Position numbers and translations under genes: made by a program | The notes under the pieces: model-generated | Seen by the model: only the letters and a program-made list of their open reading frames with translations | What the model was told of the DNA's origin: nothing | Databases searched by the model: none | Shown: positions 1 to 7,533 of the stretch, one piece after another | Numbering within the stretch: the stretch's first letter is position 1 | Layout of the letters: each line of letters begins with the position of its first letter | From: Micromonospora fulviviridis | Lineage (GTDB): Bacteria; Actinomycetota; Actinomycetes; Mycobacteriales; Micromonosporaceae | Assembly (NCBI RefSeq): GCF_014648395.1 | Contig: NZ_BMRA01000002.1 | Location: 310,001 to 374,000 of the forward strand | Reading direction: 5' to 3' | DNA length: 64,000 bases

Positions 1-2109
1 GCGGGAGCGGCGCGCCGCGCCGACGGTGAGCGCCATGGCGCCCGTCCCGAAGGCGAGCAGCACCAGCGCCCCGGTGACCACCGGCCCGGCCGGCCCGCCG
101 TTGATGGTGTGCCGCAGGCCGCCCACCACGTACGTCATCGGCAGCCAGGGGTGGATGGCCTGGAAGAAGCCGGGTGAGGTCTGCACGGGGTAGGTGCCGC
201 CGGAGGAGGTGAGCTGGAGCATCAGCAGGGCCAGCGCGGCGAGCCGGCCGGCGGGGCCGAGCGCCACGCCGAGCAGCTGCATGATCGCGGTGAACGCCAG
301 CGAGGTGAGCGCGAGCAGCCCGAAGGTGGCCGGCCCGTGCCGCGGGTCGAGGCCGAGGGCCAGGGTGACCACGGTGTAGAGCACCGCGACCTGGGCCAGC
401 CCGATCGCTGCGGCGGGCAGCCAGCCGGCGAGCACGACCCGCCAGCCGGGCGCGTCGGACATCACGTGCCGCCGGTTCACCGGCCGCAGCAGCATGTAGG
501 TGATCATCGCGCCGACCCAGAGCGCCAGGGCCAGGAAGTACGGGGCGAAGCCCACCCCGTACGAGCCGGCCGGGTGGTCGGAGTGGCGGATCAGGCCCAC
601 CGGGTCACCGAGGACGTCGGCACGGCTGTCCGCGTCGTCGTACCCGGGCAGCTTCTTCTCCCCGGCGGCGAGCCCGTCGGCGAGGTCGCCGGCGCCGCCC
701 TCCAGCTTGGTCAGCCCGTCAGCGAGGCGGTTGCTGCCGCTGCTGAGCTGGGCCAGGCCGCCGTCGAGCTGCCGGGCGCCGGTGGCGAGCCGGTAGAGGC
801 CGCCCCGGAGCTGGTCGGCGCCGTCCGCGGCGTCACCGATCCCGTCGCGCAGCTTCGCGCTGCCCTGGGCCAGGGTGGTGAGCCCGCTGGCGAGCTGGTC
901 GACCTTGGCCCGGGCCGAGGCGACGTCGTCGGCGAGGTGCGGCGCGGCGGCGGCCACGTCGCGGGCGGTCCGCGCGACCTCGGTCATCTGCTTCTTGAGC
1001 GCGGCGAGGTCGGTCCTGTCCAGCGCGGTGACCATGGCCCGGGCGGCGGTTACCGCCTGGTCGGCGGCCTTGCGGGCGGCGACCAGGTTCGGGTCGTCGG
1101 CCAGTTCCGGGTGCTCCTTCACCAGCGCGTCGAGCCGGTCGCGCACCTTCTCGGCCTGGCCGACCACCTCGTCGGCCCTGGCCGGCAGCGCGTCGAGGCC
1201 GTCGGCGAGCGCCTGCGCGCCCTCGGCGACCAGCGTGGCGGCCCGCTGGATGTCGCCGGCGTTCCTGCGGAGCAGCGGCTCGTATTTGTCCGCGGCGGCG
1301 TCGACCTGCTTCGCGGCGGCGCGGGTCTCGGTGGCCGCCCGGTTGGCGCCGTCGGCGATCTGCGCCGCCCCGGTGTAGAGCTGGTCCAGGCCGGCGGCGA
1401 GCTTCGTCGCGCCCTGCACCGAGGTGTTCAGGCCGCCAGCGAGCTGCCCGGCGCCGTCCTCGGCGGTGCCCAGCCCGTCGGCGAGCTGGCCGGCGCCCTG
1501 CTGGGAGGTGCCGAGCCCGTCGTGGATCTTCCCGGCGCCGTCGGCGGCGCGGCCCGTCTCGGCCTTGGCGTCGGTGAAGCCGATGAGCATCTTGTCGAAG
1601 TACGACGCGGCCGTGCTCTCCGCGGCGGCGGCCCGGATCTCGCTGAAGGCGGAGCGGGCGAGCAGCCCGGACAGGTAGTTGGTGGCGTCGTCGTTGACCA
1701 CCTTCAGCTCGCCCCGGCGGGCCGGCCGGTCCGGCTCGGGGCTGGCCGCCAGGGTGGCGGAGAAGTCCGCCGGGATGGAGAAGACCAGGTGGTAGCGGCC
1801 GTCCCGGAGCCCTTCGGTGGCGTCGTCCTGGTCGGTCACCGTCCAGCCGAAGACCTTCCGGTCGAGCAGCTCGTCGGTGAGGTCCCGGCCGGCGTGCACC
1901 TCGCTGCCGTCGCTGGCCTTCGCGGGCCGGTCGGCGTTGACCAGGGCGACCGGGATCCGGTCGAGGTTCCCGTACGGGTCCCAGAAGGCGTAGAGGTAGA
2001 GGGCGCCGTAGAGCAGCGGGATGACGGTGAGGACGGCGAGCGCGGCGCGCGGCAGCCGGCCCCGGGTCATGCGGCGCAGCTCGAACAGCGCGAGTCGAAC
2101 GACACTCAT
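1..2109 (-). CDS. YhgE/Pip domain membrane protein, C-terminus cut by window edge
   Basis: Large membrane protein of the YhgE/Pip (ABC-2-like) family, usually working with an ABC ATPase in export of unknown substrates; Pip relatives act as phage-infection receptors. Reading the minus strand from ATG at 2109 gives MSVVRLALFELRRMTRGRLP, then a first membrane segment, a long extracytoplasmic region, and several membrane helices toward the left edge. The extracytoplasmic part holds many short repeats of the type QLADGL, GAGQLA and KLAAGLDQL (about 185-260 and again about 415-490), the heptad-like pattern typical of the family. The stop is outside the window. The start overlaps the stop of the ATPase gene by 4 bases (ATGA), so the two are translationally coupled. 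The family call is firm; the substrate is unknown. Confidence 0.88.
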   Translation of the reverse strand, partial: MSVVRLALFELRRMTRGRLPRAALAVLTVIPLLYGALYLYAFWDPYGNLDRIPVALVNADRPAKASDGSEVHAGRDLTDELLDRKVFGWTVTDQDDATEGLRDGRYHLVFSIPADFSATLAASPEPDRPARRGELKVVNDDATNYLSGLLARSAFSEIRAAAAESTAASYFDKMLIGFTDAKAETGRAADGAGKIHDGLGTSQQGAGQLADGLGTAEDGAGQLAGGLNTSVQGATKLAAGLDQLYTGAAQIADGANRAATETRAAAKQVDAAADKYEPLLRRNAGDIQRAATLVAEGAQALADGLDALPARADEVVGQAEKVRDRLDALVKEHPELADDPNLVAARKAADQAVTAARAMVTALDRTDLAALKKQMTEVARTARDVAAAAPHLADDVASARAKVDQLASGLTTLAQGSAKLRDGIGDAADGADQLRGGLYRLATGARQLDGGLAQLSSGSNRLADGLTKLEGGAGDLADGLAAGEKKLPGYDDADSRADVLGDPVGLIRHSDHPAGSYGVGFAPYFLALALWVGAMITYMLLRPVNRRHVMSDAPGWRVVLAGWLPAAAIGLAQVAVLYTVVTLALGLDPRHGPATFGLLALTSLAFTAIMQLLGVALGPAGRLAALALLMLQLTSSGGTYPVQTSPGFFQAIHPWLPMTYVVGGLRHTINGGPAGPVVTGALVLLAFGTGAMALTVGAARRSR

Positions 2110-2798
2110 GCGGTCACCTCGGAGGCCAGGGCGGGGGTGGGCAGGGTCGGGTCGCCGATCCGGTGCGTGATCGCGGCCACGCCCGGCTCGACGGCGCGGG
2201 CGCTGGCGACCACGGCGTACCCCTGGTCGGCGAGGCGGGACAGGGCGGCCCAGATCCAGGCCCGCTCCGGGGCGTCGGCGCCGGCGTCCACGTCGTCGGC
2301 GACGATCAGGTTCGGGCCGCTGAGGCTGGCCAGCACCAGCCCGAGCACCTGCCGCTCGACGGGGGTGAGGTCGCGGCCGTACCGGTCGGGGTCGAGCGGA
2401 GCGTCGGTGAAGCCGGCCCCGGCGATCGCGGCGGCGAAGGCGTCGCGGCGGTAGGCCCGCCGGGCCCGCCCGGCCGCGACCGGGACGAGCTGCCGGCGGC
2501 GGCGCGGCACCGGCCCGAGCAGCAGCAGCCGCTCCTGGATGTGCTCGGCGACGGTCAGCGTGGGGTCGGGCTCGTGCACCCCGGCGACCTGCCCGAGCGC
2601 GGCCGGCCCCCGGCGGCGCAGCTCGCCGTGCGTGTGCGGGAAGCGCCCGGCCAGGGCGAGCAGCAGCGAGGTACGCCCGCTGCCGGGCGGGCCGGTGACG
2701 GCGTGCAGCTCGCCGGCCTCGGCGGTGAGGTCGACGTCCCGGTACACCCAGCCGCGGCGGGTCCGCAGCCCGAGTCCGCTGGCCTCGACGATCTTCAT
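2106..2798 (-). CDS. ABC transporter ATP-binding protein partner of YhgE/Pip
   Basis: Short ABC ATPase (230 aa), predicted to energise the coupled YhgE/Pip membrane protein. Walker A is GPPGSGRTS at about residues 36-44. Walker B is LIVADD near residue 165 and carries D-D where D-E is usual. The signature loop is degenerate: DLTPVERQ stands where LSGGQ is expected, so ATPase activity may be altered. Transcription starts to the right, where an inverted repeat (2820-2833) sits about 20 bases before the start codon. Related operons are often TetR-controlled, but no tetR gene lies in the visible part. Confidence 0.85.
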   Translation of the reverse strand: MKIVEASGLGLRTRRGWVYRDVDLTAEAGELHAVTGPPGSGRTSLLLALAGRFPHTHGELRRRGPAALGQVAGVHEPDPTLTVAEHIQERLLLLGPVPRRRRQLVPVAAGRARRAYRRDAFAAAIAGAGFTDAPLDPDRYGRDLTPVERQVLGLVLASLSGPNLIVADDVDAGADAPERAWIWAALSRLADQGYAVVASARAVEPGVAAITHRIGDPTLPTPALASEVTA

Positions 2799-2819
2799 CG
2801 CACCGTTCCCGACTTCTAA

Positions 2820-2833
2820 ACTGACTGGTCAGT
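2820..2833. promoter_or_regulatory. Inverted repeat, TetR-type operator candidate
   Basis: ACTGAC-TG-GTCAGT, six-base perfect arms around two bases, located 22-35 bases upstream of the ABC ATPase start. The AT content and position suggest an operator overlapping the promoter. TetR/AcrR operators of this shape are common in actinobacterial exporter promoters; the cognate regulator is not in the window. Confidence 0.55.
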
Positions 2834-2919
2834 ACAAAAACATGCCCAGCATAGCGGCGGGTGTCCGGTTCGGCGCAAGGTGAGGCGACGTGATCCCGGC
2901 CATGCGCCGGGGATCGTCG

Positions 2920-3759
2920 TCAGAAGAGCACGGTGGCGAGCGTGCCGACCGGGCGGAAGCCGCAGCGCTCGTAGACCCGGCGGGCGGGCAGGTTGAAGTC
3001 GTTGACGTAGAGACTCACCGTGGGCGCCACCCGCTCCAGCGCGTCCCGCACCACCGCCGCCATGGCCGCGGTCGCGATGCCCCGGCCCCGCCACTCCGGC
3101 GCGACCCAGACGCCCTGCACCTGGGCGGTGCGCCGGGTCACCACGGCCAACTCGGCCTTGAAGACCACCTTGCCGTCCACGAACCGGGCGTAGGCCCGGC
3201 CCGCGCGGACCAGGTCGCCCACCCGCCGCCGGTAGCCGCGCCCGCCGTCCTCGGCCAGCGGCGACACCCCGACCTCCTCGGTGTACATCGCCACGGCCGC
3301 CGGGAAGAGCCGGTCGACCTCACCGCCGCGCACCCGGCGCACCTCGGGGTCGGGCGCCACGGCGGGCAGCGCGTCCGTGGCCAGCAGCGGCTGGTTCGGG
3401 CGTACGTCCCGGGCCGGCCCCCAGTAGGCGGAGAGGCGGTCCCAGAGCCCGAGCACCGCGTCGGCGCGGCCCACGATCGAGGAACAGAGCCGTTCCTCGG
3501 CGCTCAACTGGTCGGCGAAGGCGGCCACCGCCGACTCCGAGGCGAGCACCGGGGTCAGGTTGCCGCCGAGCCAGCAGATCGACTCCAGGTTGCGGCGCGG
3601 ACCGTAGCCGAGGATGCGCCCCTCGGCCCGCCACCAGGCCAGCCCGCGCGCCGCCACCCGCTCGGCGACCTGCGCGCCGGCGTAGGGGTCGAGGTCGAGC
3701 AGCCGTTCGACCGCGCGGCGCTCCGACTCCCCGAGTTGGCGTACCGGCACCGTGAGCAC
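2920..3759 (-). CDS. GNAT family N-acetyltransferase with DUF4081 domain
   Basis: 279 aa protein. The N-terminal half matches the DUF4081 style (MLTVPVRQLGESERRAVERL, LDLDPYAGAQVAERV). The C-terminal half is a GNAT fold, with the acetyl-CoA loop in VWVAPEWRGRGIATAAM at about 217-233 followed by VSLYVNDFNLPARRVYERCG, the usual beta5-alpha4 region. Acceptor substrate unknown. In actinobacteria this gene commonly follows ispG in the dxr-rseP-ispG-GNAT run; here about 3.8 kb of accessory genes (3838-7475) separates it from ispG. Reads on the minus strand, with 78 bases to the upstream MFS gene. Confidence 0.9.
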   Translation of the reverse strand: MLTVPVRQLGESERRAVERLLDLDPYAGAQVAERVAARGLAWWRAEGRILGYGPRRNLESICWLGGNLTPVLASESAVAAFADQLSAEERLCSSIVGRADAVLGLWDRLSAYWGPARDVRPNQPLLATDALPAVAPDPEVRRVRGGEVDRLFPAAVAMYTEEVGVSPLAEDGGRGYRRRVGDLVRAGRAYARFVDGKVVFKAELAVVTRRTAQVQGVWVAPEWRGRGIATAAMAAVVRDALERVAPTVSLYVNDFNLPARRVYERCGFRPVGTLATVLF

Positions 3760-3837
3760 GGATACCAGCCTGCCAGATGCACCCGGGCCCGCGCGGGCCG
3801 ACCTGAGGACGTCGGACGATCGGTGGTGAGTGGCGGC

Positions 3838-5064
3838 TCAGCCCACCGGAACCGGTGCCGGGTCCGGCAGGGCGGGCCGGGTCCGGGCGGCCCAGCGCAC
3901 CACCGGCGGCACCAGCGCCCCGAGCACCAGGAACAGCCCACCGAGCAGCAGCCAGCCCGGCACGCCCCAGCCGACCGCCAGGGTGGTCACCACCACCGGG
4001 GCGACCATGGAGCCGAGCTGCATGCCCATGCCGTACGCGCCCTGGTACTGGCCCTGCGCGTGGGCGGGGGCGAGCCCGAACGAGATGCCCCAGCCGGCCG
4101 CCGCGTGCCACAACTCCCCCACCACGTGCACGAGCGCGCCGGCGAGCAGCAGCGGCACCGCCACGGCCACGGGCACGCCCCCGCCGGCCGCGAAGAGCGC
4201 GCAGGCGACCGCGATCACCGCGCCGGCCCGGCGGGCCGCCCGACCGGCCCCGGCGAGGTCCTCGGTGCCCCGCGAGGCGCGCACCTGGAAGAGGACCACC
4301 ACCACGGTGTTGACCAGCAGGCAGGCGGAGATCAGCCAGCGCGGGGCGGTGGTGTGCCCGGCGATCCACAGCGGCAGAGCGATGTTGATGAGGCTGAAGT
4401 GCATCGACATGAGCCCGTCGAGCACGGTGAAGGCGAGGAACGGGCGGTCCCGCAGGGCGATGAGCCGCGGCCCGTGGGTGGGCGCCGGCACCGGCGGCAC
4501 GGGCGGCAGCCGGAGCAGCACCGCCGCGGCCAGCAGGTAGGTTGCGCAGTCGAGCAGGATCAGCGACACGTACGCCGTGCGGGTGTCGGCGGCCAGGCCG
4601 AAGCCGGCCAGCACCGTGCCGACCGAGATGCCGACGTTGGTGACCGCCCGCAGGTAGGCGCGGGTGCGTACCCGCTGGTCCGGCGGCACCGCGCCGGCGA
4701 TCAGCGCGCCCCGGGCGCCCCGGGTCGCCGAGTCGGCGACCGCCATCAGCACCCCGACCGCCAGGAACCCGGCGAAGGAGCGGACCGCCACGAGGGCGGC
4801 GGTGAACCCGGCGGAGGCGACCAGCGCGGCGAGCTGGAGGCCGCGCGGCCCGAGCCGGTCGGCCAGGTAGCCCATGGGCGTGCTGGTCACCAGGCTCACC
4901 AGCGCCGTGATGGTGAGCGCGAGGCCGACCTGGGTGACGGTGAGCCCGACCGAGCGGGTGAGGAAGAGCGCGCTGGCGGTGAGCCAGGTGCCCCGTCCCA
5001 CGGTGTTGATGAGGGTGGAGAGGGCGAGGGTCCGGGACGGCCCCGGTTCCGGAAGCAGGCGCAC
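3838..5064 (-). CDS. MFS transporter
   Basis: 408 aa, about twelve hydrophobic segments and the MFS loop motif GYLADRLGPRG between helices 2 and 3, so a drug or metabolite efflux permease. A long polar loop at about 190-205 (PPVPPVPAPTHGPR) divides the two six-helix halves. The start is GTG at 5064 with no clear ribosome binding site, so a leaderless transcript is possible. The gene is divergent from the padR gene (5186); the 121-base spacer contains the palindromes described at 5122-5150, so one regulator could control both. Substrate unknown. Confidence 0.85.
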   Translation of the reverse strand: MRLLPEPGPSRTLALSTLINTVGRGTWLTASALFLTRSVGLTVTQVGLALTITALVSLVTSTPMGYLADRLGPRGLQLAALVASAGFTAALVAVRSFAGFLAVGVLMAVADSATRGARGALIAGAVPPDQRVRTRAYLRAVTNVGISVGTVLAGFGLAADTRTAYVSLILLDCATYLLAAAVLLRLPPVPPVPAPTHGPRLIALRDRPFLAFTVLDGLMSMHFSLINIALPLWIAGHTTAPRWLISACLLVNTVVVVLFQVRASRGTEDLAGAGRAARRAGAVIAVACALFAAGGGVPVAVAVPLLLAGALVHVVGELWHAAAGWGISFGLAPAHAQGQYQGAYGMGMQLGSMVAPVVVTTLAVGWGVPGWLLLGGLFLVLGALVPPVVRWAARTRPALPDPAPVPVG

Positions 5065-5121
5065 GCCGACACACTAGCAAGACGTACGTACGGTTTGTGG
5101 TCCCGCCCACACCGTGACTTG

Positions 5122-5150
5122 TCGACGATGCGTTGCCGATATATCGTCGA
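5122..5150 (+). promoter_or_regulatory. PadR-type operator candidate (nested inverted repeats)
   Basis: TCGACGAT (5122-5129) and ATCGTCGA (5143-5150) are perfect 8-base arms separated by 13 bases; CGATATATCG (5137-5146) is a second, nested palindrome. The site is AT-rich relative to the surroundings and lies 36 bases before the padR-type start codon, in the spacer shared with the divergent MFS gene. Autoregulation by PadR proteins through such sites is common; the exact binding is inferred. Confidence 0.6.
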
Positions 5151-5185
5151 TGCATCAGTGATAGCCCGGCAGAAGGAGTTACCCG

Positions 5186-5776
5186 ATGAGTTTCCATCGA
5201 CGGATGCACGCCGTGCACGACGAGATGCGGATGCGCGGCTTCGGCTTCCCGCCCGTACCCCCGGGCCCGCCGCCGTTCCCGCCCGGACCGTTCGGTCACG
5301 GCCACGGCCGGGGCGGGCGGGGCCGCGGGCGCGGCCGCCGGCCGAACGTGCGCGGCGCCGTGCTGGCCCTGCTCACCGAGCGGCCGATGCACGGCTACGA
5401 GATGATCCAGGAGATCGACTCCCGGACCGGCGGGGCCTGGCGGCCCAGCCCCGGCTCGATCTACCCGACCCTGCAACTGCTGGAGGACGAGGGCGTCATC
5501 GCCGCCGCCCCGGACTCCGACGGCGGGCGCAAGCGGTTCGCGCTCACCGAGCAGGGGCAGACCGAGGCCGCCGAGGCGGCGCAGACCCCGCCCTGGGGCG
5601 AGTTCGCCGAGCAGACCGTGAACAGCTGGCACGACATCCGCGACGCCGGCGCGCAGGCCATGAACGCGCTGCGGCAGGTGATGATGACCGGCACCGACGA
5701 CCAGCGGGCGCGCGCCGCCCAGGTGCTCGACGAGACCCGGCGCAAGCTGTACGCCATCCTCGCCGAGTCCGAGTGA
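5186..5776 (+). CDS. PadR family transcriptional regulator
   Basis: 196 aa DNA-binding repressor. A Gly/Pro/His-rich leader (about residues 15-55, including PPGPPPFPPG and RGGRGRGRGRR) precedes the winged helix: VRGAVLALLTERPMHGYEMI, then GSIYPTLQLLEDEGVI, the diagnostic PadR motif. The C-terminal part (about 135-196) is helical and probably the dimerisation arm. A strong ribosome binding site AGAAGGAG lies 7 bases before ATG 5186. The divergent MFS gene is the likely target. Ligand unknown. Confidence 0.93.
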   Translation: MSFHRRMHAVHDEMRMRGFGFPPVPPGPPPFPPGPFGHGHGRGGRGRGRGRRPNVRGAVLALLTERPMHGYEMIQEIDSRTGGAWRPSPGSIYPTLQLLEDEGVIAAAPDSDGGRKRFALTEQGQTEAAEAAQTPPWGEFAEQTVNSWHDIRDAGAQAMNALRQVMMTGTDDQRARAAQVLDETRRKLYAILAESE

Positions 5777-5793
5777 GTCGCCGCCTGGCGTCC

Positions 5794-5832
5794 GCCGGCC
5801 GGGGTGGTCACGGGACCGCCACCCCGGCCGGC
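5794..5832. terminator. Hairpin terminator between convergent padR-type and methyltransferase genes
   Basis: A perfect 14-bp stem (5794-5807 with 5819-5832, GCCGGCCGGGGTGG and its complement) around an 11-base loop, in the 63-base gap between two convergent genes. No U-tract follows, as is usual in high-GC actinobacteria. Confidence 0.8.
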
Positions 5833-5839
5833 GCCGCCG

Positions 5840-6664
5840 TCAGCCGCGCCGACGGGCGGTGACCAGCAGGTACTCCCAACGCATCACCCCGGCCTCGGTG
5901 TGCCGCCGGGCCAGGTCGGCGAGGTCCGCGTCGAGGGCCGCGACCCGCTCGGGTCTCTCGGCGTTCGCCCGGTAGACCGCGATCGTCGGCCCGTAGTGGG
6001 CCTTGAAGTAGTCGCGGAACTCCTCCGGGGCGGCGAACCGGTCCACGGTGACCACCTCGCGGCGCAGCACGAGATCGGTGACCCGGTCACCGAGCAGGGC
6101 GCGGACGTGCTCCTCGTCCCCCCACAGCGGCGGCGGCTGCGCGCCGGTCGGCGGTGCGGGCGCGTACGGCTTCATGGTGGCGAACAACTGCCCGATGAAA
6201 CCCTCCGGGGTCCAGTTGACCAGGCCGATCGTGCCGCCCGGCCGGGTGACCCGGACCAGTTCGTCGGCGGCGGCCCGGTGCCGGGGCGCGAACATCACCC
6301 CCACGCAGGACAGCACCCGGTCGAACTCCCCGTCGGCGTACGGCAGCGCCTCGGCGTCGGCCTGCTGCCAGTCCAGCGTCACCCCGCGCCGCGCCGCGAG
6401 GTCCCGCCCGATCTCCAGCAGCTCCGGGGTCAGGTCGCTGGCCACCACGTCGGCCCCGGCCAGCGCCGCCGGAACGGCCGCGTTGCCGGTGCCCGCGGCC
6501 ACGTCCAGAACCCGGTCACCGGGCCCCACGCCGGCCGCCCGGACCAGGGTGGCCCCCAGCTCCGGGATGACCTCCGCGGCCACCGTGGCGTAGTTGCCGA
6601 GCGCCCACATCCGCCGGTGGCCGGCCTTCACGGCCCGGTCCTGCTCCACTTCGTCGATCATCAT
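5840..6664 (-). CDS. Class I SAM-dependent methyltransferase
   Basis: 274 aa. SAM-binding motif VLDVAAGTGNAAVPAALAG lies near residues 55-73 and VVASDLTPELLEIG follows (motif I and post I), then WQQADAEALPYADGEFDRVL and VRVTRPGGTIGLVNWTP, the UbiE/Ubie-like pattern. The acceptor is unknown. ATG 6664 is preferred (GGAGG five bases upstream on the minus strand); the adjacent ATG at 6661 is equally possible. A longer reading frame to 6790 would overlap the divergent regulator and is rejected. Divergent from the hxlR-type gene, so probably its target. Confidence 0.88.
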   Translation of the reverse strand: MMIDEVEQDRAVKAGHRRMWALGNYATVAAEVIPELGATLVRAAGVGPGDRVLDVAAGTGNAAVPAALAGADVVASDLTPELLEIGRDLAARRGVTLDWQQADAEALPYADGEFDRVLSCVGVMFAPRHRAAADELVRVTRPGGTIGLVNWTPEGFIGQLFATMKPYAPAPPTGAQPPPLWGDEEHVRALLGDRVTDLVLRREVVTVDRFAAPEEFRDYFKAHYGPTIAVYRANAERPERVAALDADLADLARRHTEAGVMRWEYLLVTARRRG

Positions 6665-6720
6665 GAGCTCCTCCGTCTCGTCCTGAGGGGGACGGTAGGC
6701 AGCGGAGGAGCGGCCACCCA

Positions 6721-6735
6721 GTACGAGATGTGTAC
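6721..6735. promoter_or_regulatory. HxlR/DUF24-type operator candidate
   Basis: GTAC-N7-GTAC inverted repeat at 6721-6735 in the 124-base spacer between the divergent methyltransferase and hxlR-type genes. DUF24-family regulators such as YodB bind TACT-N7-AGTA style sites, and the outer bases here (A before, C after) fit loosely. Inferred from position and shape only. Confidence 0.5.
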
Positions 6736-6788
6736 CGGTCCCGACAGGTTCCTGGCCCCGCCGTCGGCCCCGGCGTAGCGTCCCCGCC

Positions 6789-7475
6789 ATGGGGGCCTCC
6801 TACCACCAGTTCTGCCCCGTGGCGAAGGCCATGGAGCTGCTCGACGAGCGCTGGACGCTGCTCGTCGTGCGGGAACTGGTGAGCGGCTCCGAGCGCTTCA
6901 ACGAGCTGCGCCGGGGCCTGCCCCGGATGTCGCCCACCCTGCTGTCCCGGCGGCTGCACCAGCTCGTCCGCGCCGGCGTGGTGGAGCGGCACGTCGACGG
7001 CGCCGACGTGCGGTACGTCCCGACGCAGGCCGGACGCGAGCTGCGGCCGGTGCTGGAGGCGCTCGGCGCCTGGGGGGTGCGCTGGATCGGCGAGCTGGGC
7101 GACGCCGACCTGGACCCGAAGCTCCTGCTGTGGGACATGCACCGGCACGTCGACCACGGGGCGGTGCCGGCGGGGCGTACCGTCGTGAACTTCCGCTTCC
7201 GGGACGTGCCGGCGGAGCTGCGCGACTGGTGGCTGGTCATCGCCACCGGGGAGGCCGACGTCTGCGACGTGGACCCCGGGCACGAGGTGTCCGTGAGGGT
7301 GACCGCGGACCTGCGCGCCCTGGTCCAGGTGTGGCTGGGCGACCTGGACTGGCCGGCGGCGCTGCGCAGCGGGGCGGTGGCGGTGGCCGGGCCGGAGGCG
7401 CTGCGGCGGTCCCTGCCCCGCTGGTTCACGCTCTCCGAGTTCGCGGCCGTGCCCCGGCCCGTGACGCGGGCCTGA
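6789..7475 (+). CDS. HxlR family transcriptional regulator with C-terminal sterol-carrier-like domain
   Basis: 228 aa. The winged helix occupies about residues 5-105: FCPVAKAMELLDERWTLLVV with the conserved Cys at position 9, then ERFNELRRGLPRMSPTLLSR and LVRAGVVER. Cys-9 is the redox- or electrophile-sensing position in many DUF24 proteins. Residues about 130-225 (VVNFRFRDVPAELRDWWLVI, VSVRVTADLRALVQVWLGD) resemble an SCP2-like lipid-binding domain, a fusion seen in actinobacterial HxlR proteins. Probably senses a hydrophobic or reactive ligand. Divergent methyltransferase is the likely regulon member. Confidence 0.87.
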   Translation: MGASYHQFCPVAKAMELLDERWTLLVVRELVSGSERFNELRRGLPRMSPTLLSRRLHQLVRAGVVERHVDGADVRYVPTQAGRELRPVLEALGAWGVRWIGELGDADLDPKLLLWDMHRHVDHGAVPAGRTVVNFRFRDVPAELRDWWLVIATGEADVCDVDPGHEVSVRVTADLRALVQVWLGDLDWPAALRSGAVAVAGPEALRRSLPRWFTLSEFAAVPRPVTRA

Positions 7476-7481
7476 GACGAC

Positions 7482-7516
7482 ACGTGCGGCCGCCCCCGGT
7501 GGGGACGGCCGCACGT
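7482..7516. terminator. Bidirectional terminator between hxlR-type gene and ispG
   Basis: Arms ACGTGCGGCCG (7482-7492) and CGGCCGCACGT (7506-7516) are perfectly complementary over 11 bp, and CCCC/GGGG inside extends the stem. It lies between two convergent genes, 6 bases after one stop codon and 17 before the other. Confidence 0.85.
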
Positions 7517-7533
7517 CGTCGGTGAACCGGTGG

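Noticed and set aside
337..2454. Long plus-strand open frame opposite the YhgE/Pip and ABC genes
   Set aside because: Composition is Gly/Pro/Arg/Val-rich with no motif; an antisense shadow typical of very GC-rich DNA.
2890..5862. 990-codon plus-strand frame across GNAT and MFS genes
   Set aside because: Runs antisense to two recognisable proteins and continues into the padR gene in a different frame; low-complexity translation.
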